This document shows, in pieces, positions 1 through 6,838 of a stretch of DNA of 9,634 nt (position 1 is its first letter; each line of letters starts with the position of its first letter). Made by a program: the position numbers and the translations under genes. The notes under the pieces are model-generated. The model had not been told where the DNA came from, searched no databases, and saw only the letters and a list, made by a program, of their open reading frames with translations. Source of the stretch: a bacterium (GTDB taxonomy: Bacteria > Latescibacterota > UBA2968 > GCA-2709665); NCBI GenBank assembly GCA_027619145.1, contig JAQCGA010000105.1, forward strand, positions 1 to 9,634, read 5' to 3'.

Positions 1-1710
1 CAGCACGCCCCGCTGTTGCTCCCGCCTGAAATGCCCTGTATTGCCAAAATCGATCAACGTGAGTCGATAGCTCTCCAAAAAACGCTCCTCAAAACGGCCT
101 CGCCCTTCCTCCATATCCAGGAAGATATTCCCCGCATGCAAATCCCCATGAAAAAAACCACCGCCAAATATCGCTTCGTCAAACCAGAGCTTCAACAGTT
201 CCTGTACTGCACGGCTCTGCACAGAAAGCAGATTGGCCATGTAATGATCCGCTACCATGCGATTCACCGGATATTTCCCGGCAGTTACCAGTGCGTCCAC
301 CGCCTCTACCTTTTCATTGATCCGGTCCAGCGTCCTGCCCGGCACAAATGAAAACGCAACCAGCGAATCCGACGGTATCACAACCTCTGCCAATCCCACC
401 ACCTGAACTCTCGGATGTTTGTACGCAGCCGCTGCCGTTCGAACCTCAACCACCTCGTTCCCCAGATTCGTCTCACGTGCCAGCGTTGCGCGCAAGTCTC
501 GCAACAGCTTCCGGGCGAAAGGACCCGTGGCCACCTCGTCAATGACCGCCATCTCCCGCTCAATCGCCTCCTGCAAACCCGGGCGCTTCACCTTAATCAC
601 AAACGGCCTGCGCCTGCTCCTATCTTTCCAGATCACCCGGTGCGCCTGCGCAATCGTACCTGAACCCAACGCCGGGTAAACCACTTCCAGTACCGAATAG
701 ATCGAATCCGCCACTGAGCGTCTCAACAGAGATTCGGTCATCTCCTTCACATCCTCTTCTCCAAACGACCGAACCCCGCTCTTCAACTCTCCAAGTTGCT
801 TCTTCACCGCCGGATCCAGACAATAATCGCTCACCATCTGAAACAGCTTCTGAAGTGCCGGACCGGCTGCCTGAAACAATGCGGACGTACGGTGTGCCGG
901 TTCCGCCATCAAATACGAAATCACCAGCAGATGCCGGTCTCCGAACTCCGAAAAATAACGCGGTAAAAGCCCATCCATCAGCCCCGCATATTCCTCGGGC
1001 ATGCCCTTCGTAACCGTATGAAAATCTATCAACGCTGAAATCTCAAACAGCCCAGCCTCTGGAGACAATCTCCGGTTTATCTCGTCAACCATCCCCTCAA
1101 ACAAATGATCGCGCATCGCCCACTCAATCATCTCCATCCGCCGCCCCTGTTCCGCATCCCGGTACACCCGTTCCAACACGCTCAACGCCAGATAGCGCAA
1201 AGCCGGCTGCTGAAAAAGATCCACACCCGGAACCAGAAGATTTTCTACACCGGATTGCGCACCCGCCCGCCGGGCAATGGCTTCCACATCCAGGTACACA
1301 CTGAGCAAGCTGTCAATCCCGGTCTGCAGCACTGCACCGTTACCCAACAACCCCTCCAGTTCCGCCTCCACCACAGCACGACCCAGACCCCCGTTCAGCC
1401 AGCCGATAACATCCGGGTACCGTGTAAATACCTTTTTTAACCGCGCCACGCTCTCCGGCCTTCGAGCCGATTCTCCGCGCGAAACCGAGGCCGCGTACAC
1501 AGACTCCGCCAGAAAATTCCGGAAAATAGGTCCTCCGGCTGCATCCTCTAATGCCAGTAATTTCTCCAGCTTGGGAGCCGGATATTCCGGCAACACAAGC
1601 GACTGTCCACCAGCATCTAGAACCGCGCTTCCTCCAAGAACAACCAGAAAGAAATACAATCGTAAAACGTTTCTAAAATTCTTATGCCAATACTCTGTAA
1701 ATCGACTCAA
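1..1710 (-). CDS. AarF/ABC1/UbiB-family atypical kinase, C-terminal end outside the window
   Basis: I translated this frame by hand: it stays open for 570 codons from 1710 to the left edge, so the 3' end is missing. The family is identified by the catalytic loop HGDLHAGNIF (residues 521-530, catalytic Asp523, metal-binding Asn528), the DFG motif at 554-556, an ATP-lysine strand VIKVKRPG (Lys373), and the family's N-terminal helix motif at 288-291. UbiB/COQ8 proteins are kinase-like ATPases that support ubiquinone synthesis or other membrane lipid work. Two signatures are altered here: KxGQ is KLFQ, and the alanine-rich loop is GSGT (349-352). Residues 15-31 form a hydrophobic segment behind basic residues, which could be a signal peptide (possible cleavage after Ala29) or an anchor. 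Residues 36-280 match no domain I recognise. The start is TTG, with AAAGGGG 6 nt upstream; there is no in-frame ATG between the preceding stop and the conserved part. Family call is firm; substrate and role are unknown. Confidence 0.88.
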   Translation of the reverse strand, partial: MSRFTEYWHKNFRNVLRLYFFLVVLGGSAVLDAGGQSLVLPEYPAPKLEKLLALEDAAGGPIFRNFLAESVYAASVSRGESARRPESVARLKKVFTRYPDVIGWLNGGLGRAVVEAELEGLLGNGAVLQTGIDSLLSVYLDVEAIARRAGAQSGVENLLVPGVDLFQQPALRYLALSVLERVYRDAEQGRRMEMIEWAMRDHLFEGMVDEINRRLSPEAGLFEISALIDFHTVTKGMPEEYAGLMDGLLPRYFSEFGDRHLLVISYLMAEPAHRTSALFQAAGPALQKLFQMVSDYCLDPAVKKQLGELKSGVRSFGEEDVKEMTESLLRRSVADSIYSVLEVVYPALGSGTIAQAHRVIWKDRSRRRPFVIKVKRPGLQEAIEREMAVIDEVATGPFARKLLRDLRATLARETNLGNEVVEVRTAAAAYKHPRVQVVGLAEVVIPSDSLVAFSFVPGRTLDRINEKVEAVDALVTAGKYPVNRMVADHYMANLLSVQSRAVQELLKLWFDEAIFGGGFFHGDLHAGNIFLDMEEGRGRFEERFLESYRLTLIDFGNTGHFRREQQRGVL

Positions 1711-1716
1711 TATACA

Positions 1717-1723
1717 CCCCTTT
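1717..1723 (-). promoter_or_regulatory. Ribosome binding site deciding the TTG start of the UbiB-like kinase
   Basis: The minus strand reads AAAGGGG, then 6 nt, then TTG at 1710. The frame is closed by a TGA at 1743-1741 and contains no ATG before the hydrophobic N-terminal segment, so this site and spacing are the main reason to accept TTG as the start. Confidence 0.6.
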
Positions 1724-1742
1724 GCCCGCGTCTTATTTTTTC

Positions 1743-1757
1743 AGGTATGCATTACCT
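1743..1757. repeat. Short inverted repeat in the gap before the kinase gene
   Basis: The plus strand reads AGGTATGCATTACCT: arms of 5 bases (AGGTA and TACCT) around a 5-base loop. It lies in the 70 bp gap between the oxidoreductase stop and the kinase start. On the transcribed strand it is followed by an A-rich tract, not a T run, so it is not an intrinsic terminator. It could be a small operator or RNA hairpin, or chance; an arm of 5 is weak evidence. Confidence 0.25.
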
Positions 1758-1780
1758 CTCAAATACATCCAACAATAAAC

Positions 1781-2911
1781 TCACGTCAGCCCTTCATCCC
1801 TGCGCCAGCATTCCAACGGATGCTCCCTTGGCGCAAGCGGCGCATATACTCGCGCACCCTGGCGGTGAGATGCCCATGTCGCATGGATCATCTCCAGACA
1901 ATCCCGTCCATCCCTCCCACTGGCAAACGGCTCCCGATCCTCCTCAATCGCCCCCACCAGATCCCGTAACAACAACCGTTGGAGAAGCAATCGTTTGGAA
2001 TCCTTATCTCGCGTCTGTCCCTCTTCGTCCACATCCTCTTCCGCCAGGGGAACCGGCTCCCAGGCCTCCGCCGGATTGTGATGTGCTCCCTTATGAATAA
2101 ACATCGATGTACCCACGCTCTCCCGCAATGCAATCCGCCCCTCCGTCCCAATCAGATCCAGCCCGTACCCGGTATCATCCGTCTGCGGTTGCGCCAGAAA
2201 GACAGCCTCTGCATGAATACCGCCCTTGAACCGAAACGAAGCAAACCCGCGCTCCCCCAGCACCAGCCCTGCGTCCCGGTCCCTGGGATTCACTTCCTGC
2301 GTCGTCTTAATATCATACACCGTGGACATGCTCCCATCCAGTTGTGTAAGATGCGCATGCGCCCATTCCATGTCTCCACAAAAAAGCCGCATCCAGTCGT
2401 ACAAATGCGTCCCCATCTCCATCAGCGAATTCCCCGCCTTCCGTCCTCCCTTATCATATGCTCGCACCTGGATCACCCGCCCAATCTCACCCTGTGCGAT
2501 CCGGTCCAGCACATACCGGTTGTACGGACTCCCACGCTGAATGTGATTAATCGCAAACTTTACCCTATTCCGTTCGCACACCGCCACCATCTCATCGGCC
2601 TGAACCAGATTCAACGCAGTCGGCTTTTCGCAAAATACATGAATCCCACGCTGGGCCGCCGCAACGGTCGGCGCATGATGCAACGGTGCCTGTGTCGAAA
2701 TGATCACAATATCCGGAGCCAGTTCATCCAGCATCCGTTCATAATCCCCAAACACCGCCGGGACACCCGTAAGCTCTTTCCAAACCCGCGCCCGTTCCGG
2801 ATCCGGTTCCGCGCCCCCCACCAGTTCGCAATTCGCTTCCATCTGCACCGCCTCGGCATGGTGCTTCCCCATTCCGCCCAGGCCTACAATCGCAATCCGG
2901 TAACGCTCCAT
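1781..2911 (-). CDS. Gfo/Idh/MocA-family NAD(P)-dependent sugar oxidoreductase
   Basis: The family oxidises or reduces sugars, inositols and related polyols in the cytoplasm. From the ATG at 2911 the protein has 376 residues, normal for the family. An N-terminal Rossmann fold opens with GLGGMG (residues 10-15) after the strand RIAIVG. The EKP motif is at 95-97, where Lys contacts cofactor and substrate. The C-terminal alpha/beta domain carries GTHLYD (167-172), matching the GxHxxD motif, with His169 the likely catalytic base. An upstream in-frame ATG at 2938 would overlap the stop of the preceding gene as ATGA and add nine residues (MSSMKRNKL), but it has no ribosome binding site. The ATG at 2911 has AAGGA 8 nt upstream and starts where family members usually do. 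Its place after a lyase and a glycosidase suggests a sugar from the same glycan as substrate; which sugar, and NAD versus NADP, cannot be told. Confidence 0.93.
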   Translation of the reverse strand: MERYRIAIVGLGGMGKHHAEAVQMEANCELVGGAEPDPERARVWKELTGVPAVFGDYERMLDELAPDIVIISTQAPLHHAPTVAAAQRGIHVFCEKPTALNLVQADEMVAVCERNRVKFAINHIQRGSPYNRYVLDRIAQGEIGRVIQVRAYDKGGRKAGNSLMEMGTHLYDWMRLFCGDMEWAHAHLTQLDGSMSTVYDIKTTQEVNPRDRDAGLVLGERGFASFRFKGGIHAEAVFLAQPQTDDTGYGLDLIGTEGRIALRESVGTSMFIHKGAHHNPAEAWEPVPLAEEDVDEEGQTRDKDSKRLLLQRLLLRDLVGAIEEDREPFASGRDGRDCLEMIHATWASHRQGARVYAPLAPREHPLECWRRDEGLT

Positions 2912-2919
2912 CAGTTTAT

Positions 2920-2924
2920 TCCTT
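2920..2924 (-). promoter_or_regulatory. Ribosome binding site favouring the 2911 start of the oxidoreductase
   Basis: The minus strand reads AAGGA, 8 nt before the ATG at 2911. The alternative ATG codons at 2938 and 2929 have no comparable site at a suitable distance. Confidence 0.6.
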
Positions 2925-2934
2925 TTCATCGAAC

Positions 2935-5124
2935 TCATATGGGCTGAACTCGAAATAGTACAGTACGCTTCCCCACCCGCCCGCTAAGATCCACCGTTCC
3001 TCGCTCATCCACCTCAACCAACACGCCCTCGACCTGCGCCGTATCCACACACCACCCATCGGGAACCCGTGCTCGCAACAAAATCCTGTCTGCACATCGC
3101 TCGGGCAAATCAACCTCCGCAACGATCTCCCCTTCGCTCAATCGGGAAACCATCCGTACCGACACCTTCCCAAATGCCGTGGGTGCATCCACAATCCGAA
3201 TGGTCTCCCCATCTGCCAACCACCGGCGCGGTGTGGCAAACATCAACCGCAACGTATCCGGCTTTCCGTCATCGTCCAGATCCCAATCCTGAACCAGCAG
3301 ATAGCGAAGCATCCACAAAAAATAGGCGTTTGCCGCGCTATTCGGCGGAAGGAACACCTGTCTCCCAAACGGATCTGCCGGCACCAGACACGACGCCTCT
3401 CCGTCCAAAAATGTATCCCGACTCATCCCCTGTGCCAGTTTCCCGTAAAAACTTACCAGCGCCCGGTCCACGTGATCTTTTCGCAGCAGCGCCATCGTGT
3501 ACCTGAGCCCGTACAAATTATTCACATTGCTCTTATTTACCCAGAATTCCATATTCGGCCTGCAACGAATCATCCCCATGCAAATCCCACCGTGTTCGTG
3601 CAAATAATCCAGCATCTCCTGCTCCCGATCTCGCCCAACTCCGAATACCCTGGAATCCAGAATATACGGTGCCATCAAATTCCAGTAACTACCCGCCTTG
3701 TCCGCCGTCAACTCTTCATACACCCGCTCTTCTCCGAATAGCGCCACCGGAATAAACGGCGGGTCCTTCGATTCACTCTTCTCCACCGCCGCCAGAATCT
3801 TCTCCCGGAACTCGCTCGCAATCCCCAACAGCCGTTCCGCTTCCTCTGCCTCACCCACCTCGGCCAGCATCGCCGCCGCATCGCGCAGCCCGCGCCATCC
3901 GTTCGCATTTGAATTCAGCGAATACACAAACGTCGGCACATCCCCACAGTACCGTTCACGCGGGAACAGCCCACTTTCCTGTTCCCGATGTTCCAGAATC
4001 CGCTCCACCTGTGCCGCCCACCGTTCCTTTTGTTCATGCACGAACGACACATCTTTCGTCAACCAGAAATAATGCGCCAGCAACTGCAACTTAAAACCCG
4101 CCTGATGGTACTCCAGACCCTTCCGAGTATAATCCAGCAGAGGCAGAATCATCCGCCGACCATCCTCTACATGCCCCCACAACAGCAGGCTGCGAATCGC
4201 ATCTCCACCTTCACTCACATAAAGCTTCTCGTACTGATTATGAGCACTGTAACACAACGCGTCGTCCCGCAACATCTGATAGTTCCCCACAACCAGCGAC
4301 TGCCAGGCATGGTTCACCATCGCCTCCGGCACTTCCACCCGCATCCCCCGCCCCAGCACTTCTTCCCACCGTTCCACACAGGCCTGCCGCTGCCGTTCGT
4401 ACTCCTCTGCATCCAGCGCCTTCGCTTCCGGAACCTCTTTCGGCTCCGTAAACACAGCCAAATACGCGGGTCGCTCCTGTGTAATCGATGTCTTCAGAAA
4501 ATTCCACGCTCCGTCCCAACGCCAGGAACCGTCCTGCTGCACCAGCGTCCGACCCGCATCGTCACACAACCCCGCCTCAGAAAATTCCTTCCGCCCCTGC
4601 CACTTCACATGCGCCGTTAAATCGCCCGCCGTTCCCTCTACCAAACTGAACTTCACAAACACCACTCCAGACTCCGCCAACGCCGGATCCACCGAAGCAA
4701 ACACCTCCTGAGCATATACGCAACCTGCATCTTCATAGCGCGACTGTACAATCGGCAAATACCCTTCTGCATACCGCGACCCATCCAGCCGCTCCGGAAA
4801 CGCCCCGTACAACACTTCACGCCGCCCCACCCGCAACGTGATCGGAAACCCCACGTCTTTCCATCCGTGCCCACCTTCCGCAGACAAATTGATCCCACTC
4901 CCATTGCTCACATACCGCGCCTTGCACAGTGCCCCTGGTGCTCCCAACACAATCGGACAGTGTCGAAACGTCGTATTCACATACCGAATCGGCGGCAACA
5001 ACCGTTCAAAAAACGCATAACTCGGCCCGTTCTCCTGCGCCATTGCCGCCTCGCCCCACACATCCCGCTTTGCCAGCACCACGTCTTCCACCGATAGCAC
5101 TTCCCGTACAGAGGTTCCGGCCAT
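2935..5124 (-). CDS. Probable six-hairpin (alpha/alpha)6-barrel glycosidase, family not assigned
   Basis: The protein has 729 residues from the ATG at 5124. Residues about 45-230 look like a beta-sandwich domain, rich in short strands and aromatic residues. Residues about 265-610 are helical, with repeated amphipathic hairpins (for example around 299-350, 407-450 and 535-610), as in six-hairpin glycosidases. Residues about 625-729 look like a second beta-sandwich, beginning near ATPRRWLADG. Between barrel and C-terminal domain the motif DLDDDGKPD (615-623) fits the DxDxDGxxD pattern of calcium-binding loops. Acidic clusters such as YVSEGGD (302-308) are candidates for the active site, but I cannot name the catalytic pair. 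No signal peptide is visible, so a cytoplasmic enzyme acting on imported oligosaccharides is most likely. Its stop (2937-2935) lies just upstream of the oxidoreductase gene. Fold fairly likely; activity and glycoside hydrolase family unknown. Confidence 0.75.
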   Translation of the reverse strand: MAGTSVREVLSVEDVVLAKRDVWGEAAMAQENGPSYAFFERLLPPIRYVNTTFRHCPIVLGAPGALCKARYVSNGSGINLSAEGGHGWKDVGFPITLRVGRREVLYGAFPERLDGSRYAEGYLPIVQSRYEDAGCVYAQEVFASVDPALAESGVVFVKFSLVEGTAGDLTAHVKWQGRKEFSEAGLCDDAGRTLVQQDGSWRWDGAWNFLKTSITQERPAYLAVFTEPKEVPEAKALDAEEYERQRQACVERWEEVLGRGMRVEVPEAMVNHAWQSLVVGNYQMLRDDALCYSAHNQYEKLYVSEGGDAIRSLLLWGHVEDGRRMILPLLDYTRKGLEYHQAGFKLQLLAHYFWLTKDVSFVHEQKERWAAQVERILEHREQESGLFPRERYCGDVPTFVYSLNSNANGWRGLRDAAAMLAEVGEAEEAERLLGIASEFREKILAAVEKSESKDPPFIPVALFGEERVYEELTADKAGSYWNLMAPYILDSRVFGVGRDREQEMLDYLHEHGGICMGMIRCRPNMEFWVNKSNVNNLYGLRYTMALLRKDHVDRALVSFYGKLAQGMSRDTFLDGEASCLVPADPFGRQVFLPPNSAANAYFLWMLRYLLVQDWDLDDDGKPDTLRLMFATPRRWLADGETIRIVDAPTAFGKVSVRMVSRLSEGEIVAEVDLPERCADRILLRARVPDGWCVDTAQVEGVLVEVDERGTVDLSGRVGKRTVLFRVQPI

Positions 5125-5130
5125 CAACTT

Positions 5131-5136
5131 CTCCCT
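5131..5136 (-). promoter_or_regulatory. Ribosome binding site favouring ATG over the adjacent TTG for the glycosidase
   Basis: The minus strand reads AGGGAG, 6 nt before the ATG at 5124. A TTG directly in front of that ATG (5127) would leave only 3 nt, which is too short, so the protein should begin MAGTS rather than MMAGTS. Confidence 0.6.
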
Positions 5137-5164
5137 TTTAGAAAAACTTAGTCATCACCCAGAC

Positions 5165-5554
5165 TCACCGCAACGCATCTTTCCGCTTCACCAGCTGAAA
5201 AGCCAGCCCCCACGGATCGCGTAACAACGCCATCTCGTCTCCATCCACCGTTACCAGCACATCCCCCTCGGCCTTTGCGCCCGCCTGAATCAATCGCTTT
5301 TGCTCACCCACCACATCTTCCACAGAAAATGCCAGATGTAGCACCCGCGCATCCCGGCTCCCATAACCCGGTTGCTCTTTCTCTCCCGGAACCAGCCGCG
5401 CGTCCTCCAGTTGCAATACCACCTGTCCTGTCTCATCAGAAACGAAAATATCTCCACCGCCACCACGCCGAACCTCTCTCAACCCCAGATATTCACAGTA
5501 CCACGCCACAGCTGCTTCCGGGTCTGCCACCATAAATGCCATATGCTCAATCAT
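5165..5554 (-). CDS. VOC-superfamily (glyoxalase/bleomycin-resistance fold) protein
   Basis: The 129-residue product has the two beta-alpha-beta-beta-beta modules of the vicinal oxygen chelate fold: the first opens with MIEHMAFMV and the helix EAAVAWYCEYLGL (13-25), the second with VLHLAFSV (71-78) and ends in the typical DPWGLAFQLV (113-122). The family includes glyoxalases, dioxygenases, epimerases and antibiotic-binding proteins, usually with a divalent metal. Here the positions expected to hold metal appear to be His4, Gln48, His73 and Gln120, with Gln where Glu is common, so metal use may be weak or absent. Gaps to the neighbours are about 40-45 bp on each side, fitting one operon. It may act on a breakdown product of the glycan, but nothing in the sequence fixes a reaction. 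Start chosen from the strong ribosome binding site. Confidence 0.88.
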   Translation of the reverse strand: MIEHMAFMVADPEAAVAWYCEYLGLREVRRGGGGDIFVSDETGQVVLQLEDARLVPGEKEQPGYGSRDARVLHLAFSVEDVVGEQKRLIQAGAKAEGDVLVTVDGDEMALLRDPWGLAFQLVKRKDALR

Positions 5555-5559
5555 CAAAA

Positions 5560-5566
5560 CCTCCCC
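5560..5566 (-). promoter_or_regulatory. Strong ribosome binding site of the VOC gene
   Basis: The minus strand reads GGGGAGG, 5 nt before the ATG at 5554. An in-frame TTG sits immediately upstream (5557) but only 2 nt from this site, so the ATG is the better start. Confidence 0.7.
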
Positions 5567-5599
5567 ATCAGTACCTGTTTTTTGCTCGAAAGAAAAAAA

Positions 5600-6838
5600 T
5601 CAAATCCCCTCACCTGGCTTCCAACCCAGTTCCTCAAACCGCCCGCGTACCAGCGCCTTCATTTCCGTCGAACGTCGCAACATCTCCGAAATCTCGTCCG
5701 CCAGATCCTCCGGCTCATAAACCGTGCCTTTGCGCACCGTCAACACCGGCTGGATCATCCACCGCCCCACCTCTTTATTTTCCCGCACATCCAGAAACTC
5801 AAACGCGCCTTCTGCCACCTCAAACGCCGCCAGATCTGCCACCGTACCTACTTTCAACGTACCCAATTCGTCTCCCCACCCAATCGCCGTTGCTGGCGCA
5901 CACGTCGTCTGCCGAACCACTTCTTCCAGTTTTACACCCAGGTTCAACAACTTGGACGCCGTTTCTGGCAACGAATGTACAGGATCATTCAAACACTGCA
6001 CGTGCAAATCCGTACTGATCACATCCGAAGAAAATCCCTGTGCCAGTGCCTTCTTTGCTACGTCAAACAGAAAACTTCCTCCACCGTGTCCCAGATCGAA
6101 CAACACCCCGCGCTCCCGTGCCTCCCACACCTGGGACAGCACCACATCGTCTTCCCCCAGAATCGTATCACTCCCTCCGTGGAAACAATGCGTCACAATA
6201 TCTCCCGGCCGCATCAGCGCCACCACATCGGGTACCGGCATACCCACAGCAATATGCGCCATCACCCGTGTCCCGGCCAGCTCTGCCGCCCGCAGTGCCA
6301 GCTTCAACGGCTCCACCCCATTTTCTCCAACCTGACCTGGACCCTGCCGCACCTTGATGCCCACGCAACACTCCGGCGCACTGTGTGCCACAAATGCCGT
6401 CCGCTCCGGATCTGCATACCGCAAATCCTGCATCTCACCCACCGGACCATACGTAAGCCCAATTCCGCTAATATGCAAAAACGCCAGCACCTGCGTACGT
6501 GACGGCGCAGCAATATACTCCCGGAATCCCTGAAAATTTGCCCACCCCGGGCTACCCGCATCCACCACCGTTGTCACCCCGGTAGCCAGACACAGTGCAT
6601 CTGCCTGGATCCCCCAGGTGGTCACACCGGCATACACATGCGTATGTAAATCGATCCACCCCGGCGTCAACACCTTCCCGGATAGATCTACGTGCCGCTT
6701 TGCATCGCTCCGAATCTGCGGCGCAACCTCTACAATCATCTCTCCTTGCACCGCCACATCGTACTTCCCGTGCAATCCCTGCGACGGATCAATTACCGTC
6801 GCACCTTTCAACACAAGATCGTACGCCGGTCCGCTCAT
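5600..6838 (-). CDS. Amidohydrolase/deacetylase-family metallohydrolase (cog3964 type, dihydroorotase-like)
   Basis: This 412-residue protein is a member of the amidohydrolase superfamily (TIM barrel with a small beta domain made from both ends). The visible metal-site residues are complete: HTH at 65-67, Lys162 in GIKVR (the lysine that is carbamylated to bridge two metals), His195 in MAHIAVG, His217 and/or His220 in THCFHG, and Asp277 in STDLH, the catalytic aspartate. The opening YDLVLKGATVIDPSQ and the late GTLKVGTVADLAAFE are the usual beta-domain strands. The HCFHG and STDLHV stretches resemble cog3964 enzymes, often mislabelled dihydroorotases; characterised relatives include deacetylases acting on acetyl-(R)-mandelate. 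There is no signal peptide, so it is cytoplasmic. Its ATG overlaps the lyase stop by 4 bp, so the two are translationally coupled. In this operon removal of an acyl group or hydrolysis of a cyclic amide or lactone is plausible, but the substrate is not known. Confidence 0.9.
   Translation of the reverse strand: MSGPAYDLVLKGATVIDPSQGLHGKYDVAVQGEMIVEVAPQIRSDAKRHVDLSGKVLTPGWIDLHTHVYAGVTTWGIQADALCLATGVTTVVDAGSPGWANFQGFREYIAAPSRTQVLAFLHISGIGLTYGPVGEMQDLRYADPERTAFVAHSAPECCVGIKVRQGPGQVGENGVEPLKLALRAAELAGTRVMAHIAVGMPVPDVVALMRPGDIVTHCFHGGSDTILGEDDVVLSQVWEARERGVLFDLGHGGGSFLFDVAKKALAQGFSSDVISTDLHVQCLNDPVHSLPETASKLLNLGVKLEEVVRQTTCAPATAIGWGDELGTLKVGTVADLAAFEVAEGAFEFLDVRENKEVGRWMIQPVLTVRKGTVYEPEDLADEISEMLRRSTEMKALVRGRFEELGWKPGEGI

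Noticed and set aside
1..1710. Pseudogene, because no complete frame covers this region
   Set aside because: Direct translation gives one uninterrupted frame of 570 codons with intact kinase motifs; it only lacks its stop because the window ends.
1743..1757. Inverted repeat as a terminator between the oxidoreductase and the kinase
   Set aside because: The arms are only 5 bases and the transcribed strand continues with A rather than T, so it does not look like an intrinsic terminator in the direction of the genes.
2909..2938. ATGA overlap between the glycosidase stop and an oxidoreductase start at 2938
   Set aside because: It is present in the sequence, but no ribosome binding site precedes it, while the ATG at 2911 has one and matches the usual family N-terminus. 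Coupled translation from 2938 cannot be fully excluded.
5372..6502. Long plus-strand open frame of 376 codons (and similar ones at 1277-1969, 1979-2947 and 3988-4620)
   Set aside because: They lie antisense to well-supported genes. Their products are rich in His, Pro, Arg and Ser, as expected from reading a G-rich coding strand backwards, and show no domain motifs.
5600..6838. Dihydroorotase of pyrimidine synthesis
   Set aside because: The overall pattern, including HCFHG and STDLHV, is nearer to cog3964 enzymes, and the neighbours are glycan enzymes rather than pyrimidine genes.
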